From CAZSRX01 sp964609675 [NCBI: uncultured Bacteroidota bacterium] (lineage in GTDB: Bacteria > CLD3 > SB21): a stretch of DNA of 22,604 bases. The notes beneath the pieces were generated by a model. The model saw only the letters and a program-made list of their open reading frames with translations. It was not told where the DNA came from and did no database searches. The stretch is taken from positions 1 to 22,604 of the forward strand of contig CAZSRX010000046.1 in assembly GCA_964609675.1 (NCBI GenBank), written 5' to 3'. Shown one piece after another: positions 17,499-22,604 of this stretch. The stretch's first letter is position 1; each line of letters starts with the position of its first letter. The position numbers and the translations under genes are program-made.

Positions 17499-19268
17499 AT
17501 GAAATCCATGTACCGTCTCTGCTTCCTTCTGGTTACGCTTACGGCCGTTTCCCCCGCGCAAGACCTTACCAGGCAACAACTCATTGACCGTTATCTCGAC
17601 CGCAAAGGCGAAGTATATTTTCAATTCCATACCGATTCCCATGAACGGATTAACGAACTCTCGCGTATGATTGCCATTGACCGCGTCGTTCCCGCTAACG
17701 GAGGATTTATCGTTAATGCCTATGCGAACCGCGAAGAGATGGAACAATTTTCAGGTTTACATATCGAATGCACCGTCTTGCCGCATCCCGGAGACGCGGA
17801 GCACATCCGTATGAGTGCGGCCACGGATACCGTCATTAATTGGAACGTCTATCCGACGTACGATGCCTACGTAACGCTGATGTACGATTTTGCCGCGCGG
17901 TATCCCGGGATCTGCCAAATCGTCGACGCGGGTTTGACGGTACAAAGCCGTCATATCCTTTTCGCGCGTATAACGAATTTTTCCGACAGCCTGAACGTCA
18001 AGCCGAAAGTGATGCTGTCTTCCACGATGCACGGCGACGAGACGGCGGGATACGTAACTCTGCTGCATTTAATCGATACGCTTCTGCGCAGTTATGCAAA
18101 TGATTCGCCGGTCGGCCATTTAGTCAGCGATTTTGAAATTTGGATTAATCCGCTGGCCAACCCCGACGGAACTTACTGGTCGGGCAATCACACGGTAACC
18201 GGCGCAAGAAGATATAATGCCAATAATAAAGACCTCAACCGTAATTTCCCGGATCCCGCGGCCGGCCCCAATCCGGGCGGCACCTGGCAGCCGGAAACAC
18301 TGGTGATGATGCAAATCGCGACCCAGAACGCCTTCACCCTGTCGGCAAATTTCCACGGCGGGGAGGAAGTATTCAACTTCCCATGGGATACCTGGGCGCG
18401 CCTGCATCCGGATAATGACTGGTTTATCCGTCTGGCCCGTCTATACGTGGATACCGTGCATGCGTATTCCCATTCGGATTACATGACCGCGGTATTGGGA
18501 TATCCCAATCTTCCCGGCATAGTTAACGGCTATGCCTGGTACCGCGTCACGGGCGGAAGGCAGGACTACATGACGTATTTCAGACATTCAAAAGAAGTCA
18601 CGATAGAATTGTCCGGCACAAAACTCGTTCCGGCGGATTCTCTGCATAAAATGTGGAATTATAATGTCCGGTCTCTTTTACAATTTATTGATCAGGCGCG
18701 TTTTGGTTTACAGGGCATGGCAACGGATTCTGTAACCGGATTGCCGCTAAAAGCCAGCATCACGGTGATTGGGCGGGATCTGATGGACAGCACCTATGTC
18801 CTTGCGGATTCGGTATCCGGCAAATATTTCCGCCCCATTCAGGAAGGCGTTTATTCTGTTTTATTCCGCTGCGCCGGTTATTACCCTTTAACCGTAACAA
18901 ATGTAAGGGTCGGCGCCGACTCCACAACAGTTCTAAACGTCAGGCTGACGCCGGTCGGTACGGATATTAAAAATATCAATCCGGACCGGAATCAACTAAT
19001 CTTATACCGTAACTATCCCAATCCCTTTAACCCGACGACAACGATCACTTATTGCCTGCCGGCGGCGGGTCGCGTGAGTCTGGAAATCTACAACGCGCTC
19101 GGACAGAAAGTCCGAACGCTGGTTCAGGGAACACAAACCGCCGGTATGAAATCCGTCGTGTGGAATGGCGCCAGTGATGCCGGAGAAGCCGTTTCCTCGG
19201 GCATTTACGTGTACCGGTTAAAAACGGAATACGGCGTGCGTTCCGCGAAGATGGTGATGCTGAAATAA
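17499..19268 (+). CDS. Secreted M14-family zinc carboxypeptidase with C-terminal sorting domain
   Basis: Start ATG 17499 gives 589 residues with a signal peptide (M-K-S-M-Y-R-L-C-F-L-L ... V-S-P-A-Q-D). The peptidase domain has zinc ligands H178 and E181 in T-M-H-G-D-E-T-A-G, the substrate pair N247-R248 in D-L-N-R-N-F-P-D, the third zinc ligand H286 in N-F-H-G-G, and the catalytic glutamate E370 in V-T-I-E-L-S. A carboxypeptidase-regulatory-like domain (about 403-486) is followed by the sorting domain from about 501 (Y-P-N-P-F-N-P ... S-S-G-I-Y-V-Y-R-L ... A-K-M-V-M-L-K). It should remove C-terminal residues from peptides outside the cell, complementing the subtilase. The Shine-Dalgarno is weak, and ATG 17508 is a possible alternative start. 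It has its own promoter and terminator. Confidence 0.92.
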   Translation: MKSMYRLCFLLVTLTAVSPAQDLTRQQLIDRYLDRKGEVYFQFHTDSHERINELSRMIAIDRVVPANGGFIVNAYANREEMEQFSGLHIECTVLPHPGDAEHIRMSAATDTVINWNVYPTYDAYVTLMYDFAARYPGICQIVDAGLTVQSRHILFARITNFSDSLNVKPKVMLSSTMHGDETAGYVTLLHLIDTLLRSYANDSPVGHLVSDFEIWINPLANPDGTYWSGNHTVTGARRYNANNKDLNRNFPDPAAGPNPGGTWQPETLVMMQIATQNAFTLSANFHGGEEVFNFPWDTWARLHPDNDWFIRLARLYVDTVHAYSHSDYMTAVLGYPNLPGIVNGYAWYRVTGGRQDYMTYFRHSKEVTIELSGTKLVPADSLHKMWNYNVRSLLQFIDQARFGLQGMATDSVTGLPLKASITVIGRDLMDSTYVLADSVSGKYFRPIQEGVYSVLFRCAGYYPLTVTNVRVGADSTTVLNVRLTPVGTDIKNINPDRNQLILYRNYPNPFNPTTTITYCLPAAGRVSLEIYNALGQKVRTLVQGTQTAGMKSVVWNGASDAGEAVSSGIYVYRLKTEYGVRSAKMVMLK

Positions 19269-19332
19269 GACCCGTTATCATTGGCGGCTCATTCTGATAT
19301 CAACCATTAGCAATTCTACCAAAAGGACGTAT

Positions 19333-19370
19333 AAAAAAAAAAGAACCGCCATAACGGCGGTTCTTTTTTT
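19333..19370. terminator. Bidirectional intrinsic terminator between convergent genes
   Basis: A perfect stem GAACCGCC (19343-19350) / GGCGGTTC (19356-19363) with a 5-nt loop is flanked by an A-run on the left and a T-run on the right. It can end transcription of the carboxypeptidase gene (plus) and of the FecR operon (minus). Confidence 0.88.
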
Positions 19371-19392
19371 CATTTCCGATGTAACGGATGAA

Positions 19393-20073
19393 TTAATACT
19401 TAATCCGCAGTTCTTTCTCGTTGCCTTCGGCGTCGCGGAACTTGATCTTAATCTCTTCCTGCAGTACGCCGGCATCGGGAATGTCCTCTTCTTTGGTCTG
19501 GGTAACCGTTACGGAACCGTCTTTGCCGGAGGTCCCGGTCATGCCGGCTGTCACCGTGGTCGTCTGGCCGGAGGAGTTATTTGTCAATTCGATCATACCG
19601 TCCAGCCCGATGATTTTAGTGCCTTCGGTGCCCTCGAGTACCCAGAATTCCGTCCCTTTCACCGAAGCCACCGAGGTCGGCGTGGCCACCTGGAACGAGC
19701 CTTTCTGCTTGGACACTTTCACGAGCATCTCCCCGACGTCCATCACCACTTGCTTGGAAATAGACTTGCCTTCGTAGGTGCCCTGAATCTTAAGAATCGA
19801 GTTGGGCTTTACACGGACGATGCTTCTATCGTCGATGAACATGACGGCGGCGAATCCGTCTTTCTTGGTTTGTATCTGGTCGCCCGACAGCAGCTTGGAG
19901 CCCTTGTCGATTTTCGCCCAACCCTTGGCCTGCTTGGCCTGCACGTCGCCGACGACTTTCATAACCACGGCTACTGTCTTGTCGGCGCCGGCTTCCGCCC
20001 ACATAACCGTACTGCCGATGATGACAGCCACCGCCAGCGCGCAGCCGATCAGTTTCATAATGGTTGATTTCAT
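19393..20073 (-). CDS. Secreted FecR-domain protein
   Basis: The start at 20073 is set by GGAG 8 nt upstream and a signal peptide (residues 1-28, M-K-S-T-I-M-K-L-I-G ... W-A-E-A); longer in-frame reading upstream is not protein-like. The mature 226-residue product has a FecR-type domain (about 41-165): G-D-V-Q-A-K, G-W-A-K-I-D-K-G-S-K-L-L-S-G-D-Q-I-Q-T, G-F-A-A-V-M-F-I-D-D-R-S-I-V-R-V-K-P, and T-P-T-S-V-A-S-V-K-G-T-E-F-W-V. It lacks the cytoplasmic anti-sigma and transmembrane segments of classical FecR, so it is an exported stand-alone FecR fold with a T/G-rich linker (166-195) and a charged tail. It follows the unknown secreted gene by 31 bp on the same strand and ends at a strong terminator. 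Confidence 0.85.
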   Translation of the reverse strand: MKSTIMKLIGCALAVAVIIGSTVMWAEAGADKTVAVVMKVVGDVQAKQAKGWAKIDKGSKLLSGDQIQTKKDGFAAVMFIDDRSIVRVKPNSILKIQGTYEGKSISKQVVMDVGEMLVKVSKQKGSFQVATPTSVASVKGTEFWVLEGTEGTKIIGLDGMIELTNNSSGQTTTVTAGMTGTSGKDGSVTVTQTKEEDIPDAGVLQEEIKIKFRDAEGNEKELRIKY

Positions 20074-20104
20074 AGTTTTATCTCCGATTTTTATATTTTC
20101 ATAA

Positions 20105-21247
20105 TTAGGGTTTGATTTCCACTTTGAACTTCTCGGGCAGGTTGTTGACCTTGGCGCGCAGATCCTCAACCGTCGCGGCACTACCGTTAATCTCGATGGA
20201 GACGGCATTAAAACCTTTGAACGGATCCTGCAGGTTGATGTTGACGCGCGAGGCGACGATATTCAGGATTTCCTGCGTATTCAGCCCGGAGGACATCTGC
20301 TTTCCGGAACCGGTAACCACAAAATTGTGGATCACGCTGTTGACGAGATTGCGCGAACCGGTAATCGGGTCTTCCTGAATCATGGTAACCTGATAGCAGT
20401 ACTGGCCGTCGAGCAGGCCGGGATTCCAGGTCAGGTTGTTTTCAATCGACGTCACCGGACCGCCGGCTGTGGACTGGTACGAGCGCGTGTTAACCAACTC
20501 GATAATGGTGCGCTGGGATGACGTGCGCAGAGCGTCTTCTTCCGTCTGTCCGGCCTTGAGGCGCGCAATGGTCAGCTGAAATTTATTACCGCCCACGGCG
20601 GCCCACTGGAAGAACGGCAGACCGGAAGTTTCCTCGCCTTTAGCCGGCATAATCAAATCCACCGTGGCGCCGGCAGTTACTTCCACGGTAATCGAGCCGC
20701 AAAGCTGGTAATTGAGGCTGCCGCCCTTAGCGGTATAAATCTCAAAACGGAAATTGCCGCTGGGCATACCGCCCATCAGATCCTGCGCGTACTTATCGTC
20801 AATCCGCGGTTTACGCGGCGCTGTCGGATACAGATTCATCGGGATGTTCCCGTTAATAAACTGAGGTACGGATACAAAATACGGAATACCGTTATTAGGT
20901 ATCGTCAAGGTTACTTCCATATCACGGCTGAACAGGTTGCGGTTTCCGAGGAACAGGCTGATTTTAACGTTGACCTCACCGCTGCCGGTATCGCTTGAAC
21001 TCCTCGTAAATGTAATACCGAATCTGGAAAAACCCTCCAGACCGCCGGTGTTGCCGCCGGAACCTATTCCCAGCAGGCCCATCGGGAAAAACTGGAACTG
21101 CAATGGCGTCGTGGGCTCCACCTGTACCTGAACACCGTTTATCTCACAGCCTGTCTGCGCGTTTAAGGATTGACCTTCCGCCATCCAGACGGTAAACAAA
21201 ACGGCTAACAAAACCGCTATCAACCGTATCGGTTCATGCATTTTCAT
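20105..21247 (-). CDS. Secreted protein of unknown family, operon partner of the FecR-domain protein
   Basis: Start ATG 21247 has a strong Shine-Dalgarno (AAAGGAG, 6 nt spacer) and gives a 380-residue protein with a signal peptide (residues 1-30, hydrophobic core A-V-L-L-A-V-L-F-T-V, then L-N-A-Q-T). The mature part begins with a glycine-rich beta segment (about 35-150). Then comes a region opening D-L-I-M-P-A-K-G-E (about 215) and F-F-Q-W, a pattern like the FnIII-type 'P-x-x-G ... F-x-W' domains seen beside FecR proteins in FCB bacteria. Two cysteines (in T-G-C-E and Q-L-C-G) could form a disulfide. I do not recognise the family. Context suggests an exported unit with the downstream FecR-domain protein. 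Confidence 0.8.
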   Translation of the reverse strand: MKMHEPIRLIAVLLAVLFTVWMAEGQSLNAQTGCEINGVQVQVEPTTPLQFQFFPMGLLGIGSGGNTGGLEGFSRFGITFTRSSSDTGSGEVNVKISLFLGNRNLFSRDMEVTLTIPNNGIPYFVSVPQFINGNIPMNLYPTAPRKPRIDDKYAQDLMGGMPSGNFRFEIYTAKGGSLNYQLCGSITVEVTAGATVDLIMPAKGEETSGLPFFQWAAVGGNKFQLTIARLKAGQTEEDALRTSSQRTIIELVNTRSYQSTAGGPVTSIENNLTWNPGLLDGQYCYQVTMIQEDPITGSRNLVNSVIHNFVVTGSGKQMSSGLNTQEILNIVASRVNINLQDPFKGFNAVSIEINGSAATVEDLRAKVNNLPEKFKVEIKP

Positions 21248-21352
21248 AAAACTCTCCTTTAGGTTTTTATGTTTATTTTTCGTCATTTTTTTCATATATA
21301 TCAAACATAAAGGTATTTGGTATATATATTAAGTAAGTTTTTTATAATCCGC

Positions 21353-21368
21353 TGTGACCTGCGTCACA
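21353..21368. promoter_or_regulatory. Perfect CRP-type palindrome TGTGA-N6-TCACA in a divergent promoter region
   Basis: The 16-bp sequence TGTGACCTGCGTCACA is an exact match to the CRP half-sites. It lies between the FecR operon (minus, start 21247) and the methyltransferase gene (plus, start 21380). On the minus strand TAATAT (21331-21326) sits where a -10 element would fall if the palindrome were centred near -41.5, the class II activator position. For the plus gene the site is centred only 19 bp before its ATG. The palindrome is seen directly; binding by a CRP/FNR-family protein is inferred. Confidence 0.6.
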
Positions 21369-21379
21369 CTTAATGAAAA

Positions 21380-21958
21380 ATGATAAAATTAAGCTGTCTG
21401 TTCTTTCGTTTCAGATTTATATTTCCGTTACCATTATACGCACTTTGTATAATATATGCAAGTTATGATAAAACAAATTTTTATGCGGGTATTTTACTGA
21501 TTCTTTCGGGAATGGCTTTAAGGTTCTACGCCGCGGGTTTTATAGGGGTGTTGTCCAGAAGCCTTTCCGGGCCTTCGGCAGATCAGTTAGTGACTTCAGG
21601 GCCATACCGCCAAGTTCGTAATCCCCTTTATTTAAGCAATATTTTAATATATTCAGGTTTTACAGTTTTGTCAAATGTTTTCTTTCCGTACTTTGCTGTA
21701 TTTACGGTATTGTACTTCACAGGGGTGTATGCGGTCATGATAGTAAGTGAGGAAGATTTCCTCAAGAATAAGTACGGAGATGTCTATCAGCGCTACCTTA
21801 CCGAAACCCCGGCATGGATTCCGCGGTTTCAAAAATCGTCATCGGTTTTCAACGGCGATATTCAATTTGACGTCCGGCGAGCCCTGCGTTCGGAGCGATC
21901 GACATGGAGCACATTCATTGCGGCGCTGACGGGAATTCTGGCGCGCCTGTTTGCCTGA
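21380..21958 (+). CDS. Membrane-bound ICMT/PEMT-like methyltransferase
   Basis: This 192-residue protein has hydrophobic helices at about 13-28, 34-52, 85-103 and 104-122. The conserved core reads L-V-T-S-G-P-Y-R-Q-V-R-N-P-L-Y-L-S-N (70-87), followed by E-E-D-F-L-x-x-K-Y-G-D-x-Y-x-x-Y (124-139). These are the signatures of the isoprenylcysteine carboxyl methyltransferase / phospholipid N-methyltransferase superfamily; the E-E and G-P-Y-x-x-x-R-N-P motifs serve SAM binding. The substrate (lipid, quinone or small molecule) cannot be told. ATG 21380 is the first possible start, as an in-frame stop ends 4 nt before it; no clear Shine-Dalgarno is present. Its base composition is more AT-rich than its neighbours in the first two thirds. 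Confidence 0.8.
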   Translation: MIKLSCLFFRFRFIFPLPLYALCIIYASYDKTNFYAGILLILSGMALRFYAAGFIGVLSRSLSGPSADQLVTSGPYRQVRNPLYLSNILIYSGFTVLSNVFFPYFAVFTVLYFTGVYAVMIVSEEDFLKNKYGDVYQRYLTETPAWIPRFQKSSSVFNGDIQFDVRRALRSERSTWSTFIAALTGILARLFA

Positions 21959-22277
21959 CTTTGCGCCAATAATCCCTTTCGTTATGCGTCCGGTAAAATC
22001 CGTCGATGCGATCACGCCGATCGCATCGATCGCAATCCCTTGCGGTAGATTTGATATTCAGAGATAATCCGTCGGATTTTTTACGATACCGAATACATGG
22101 CTACAAAGCAGGGGCGCGCGGTAATCAGCCGGTGAACCAGTTCTTTTAGGATTTGTTCCCGCCATTGTTTCAGGACGGCGTAATCGGCGGTCATGCCGTT
22201 GGAAACGGCCTGGCCGGCACTAAGACGTCAAATCGGTTGTGCGGTCAGCTCGTGATTATCCGCCACGTGTTTGATTG
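21959..22277. other. Gene-free region with a strong hairpin and a possible coding remnant
   Basis: An 11-bp perfect inverted repeat, TCGATGCGATC / GATCGCATCGA (22003-22013, 22019-22029), has a 5-nt loop but no T-run. On the minus strand from about 22270 to 22085, a protein-like reading (including M-T-A-D-Y-A-V-L-K-Q-W-R-E-Q-I-L) is broken by a stop near 22225. This could be a decayed gene that once followed the small cysteine-rich gene. I cannot name it. Confidence 0.3.
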
Positions 22278-22487
22278 TCAAGGGCAGCCATGCGTTCCGG
22301 CTTGTAGGGGAGGACATTTCACAGTCCCATAACTGCAAAACACACAACAGTCTCCTTGTTTGGGTTTTAATGTTTTCCCGCAGCGCTCGCACTCATAAAA
22401 ATACCGGCAAGCGTCGGTCGGCATCGTTTCTTCCTTTTGATGTCCGCACTCAGGGCATGTGATGATTGATTGCAGTATTAAATTCAA
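22278..22487 (-). CDS. Small cysteine-rich GDCCVxC-type protein
   Basis: The 69-residue protein carries two zinc-ribbon-like pairs (C-P-E-C at 11-14 and C-E-R-C near 33-36) and the hallmark G-D-C-C-V-F-C-S-Y-G followed by V-K-C-P-P. This matches the family annotated as GDCCVxC-domain (seleno)protein. Some homologues are selenoproteins; this copy uses cysteine codons throughout. The family is recalled as frequent near mercury and other metal-resistance genes, but no mer gene is visible here. It probably binds metal or acts as a thiol/redox protein in the cytoplasm (no signal peptide). The best start is TTG at 22487, as an ATG further in would remove the first CxxC pair. Confidence 0.75.
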   Translation of the reverse strand: MNLILQSIITCPECGHQKEETMPTDACRYFYECERCGKTLKPKQGDCCVFCSYGTVKCPPLQAGTHGCP

Positions 22488-22604
22488 ATTATTTCTTTCT
22501 TGCTGGTTATTGAACAGGCCGTCCTGGCAATGGTTTTTCTATATCGAACGAGTCTGTAAATAATTTTGTGTAAATGAGCGGTTTGTCATTTTAAAAAAGG
22601 CGTA

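Noticed and set aside
20074-20208. Longer N-terminus for the FecR-domain protein
   Set aside because: The upstream 45 codons overlap the preceding gene in another frame and are not protein-like; the signal peptide and ribosome site fit the start at 20073.

Overview
The window looks like part of the chromosome of an uncultured bacterium from the FCB/Fibrobacteres-Chlorobi-Bacteroidetes side of the tree, of the Calditrichota / KSB1 / Ignavibacteriota type. Two exported enzymes here (subtilase 11979-14921 and carboxypeptidase 17499-19268) end in the C-terminal sorting domain typical of those phyla: N-Y-P-N-P-F-N-P, then I-Y-N-x-L-G-Q, then S-G-[IV]-Y-x-Y-R-L and a final K-K-L-L-L-I-K-like tail. 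This domain is annotated as type IX secretion (T9SS) type A or FlgD-like. The phylum is an inference from these domains, not from a marker gene.

Layout. (1) 1-8878, minus strand: one uninterrupted reading frame of 2,959 codons that runs off the left edge. It encodes a giant secreted surface protein: signal peptide, 13-repeat YCF48/BNR-type propeller region, FnIII-like linker, three large parallel beta-helix modules, then ASH/choice-of-anchor-D repeats. (2) 8879-9120: AT-rich leader of that gene, with three TTTTAAAA boxes spaced exactly 21 bp. (3) 9121-11863, minus: an SOS-type operon (membrane-anchored unknown protein, umuD, umuC) whose last gene abuts a decayed sorting-domain remnant. (4) 11979-14921, plus: secreted S8 subtilase, divergent from the umuDC operon. 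(5) 14922-15392: 470 bp with no gene but several nested inverted repeats. (6) 15393-17380, plus: carbamate kinase and ornithine carbamoyltransferase, followed by a clear terminator. (7) 17499-19268, plus: secreted M14 carboxypeptidase, with its own promoter and a bidirectional terminator. (8) 19393-21247, minus: secreted FecR-domain protein and a secreted protein of unknown family, apparently one operon. (9) 21380-21958, plus: small ICMT/PEMT-type membrane methyltransferase, divergent from (8) across a perfect CRP-type palindrome. (10) 21959-22604: a strong hairpin, a possible coding remnant and a small cysteine-rich GDCCVxC protein on the minus strand.

How the parts may work together (inference). 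The two exported peptidases could feed extracellular protein breakdown. The carbamate kinase/OTC pair could harvest ATP from citrulline if an arginine deiminase exists elsewhere. The giant protein is probably a cell-surface or matrix component. The FecR pair looks like a small exported unit possibly under cAMP/CRP-like control. No tRNA, rRNA, CRISPR array, transposase or phage gene was seen. The least explained items are the membrane-protein/umuDC operon, the basic insertions in the giant protein, the structured intergenic region before the carbamate kinase gene, and the CRP-type site feeding an undescribed FecR pair.
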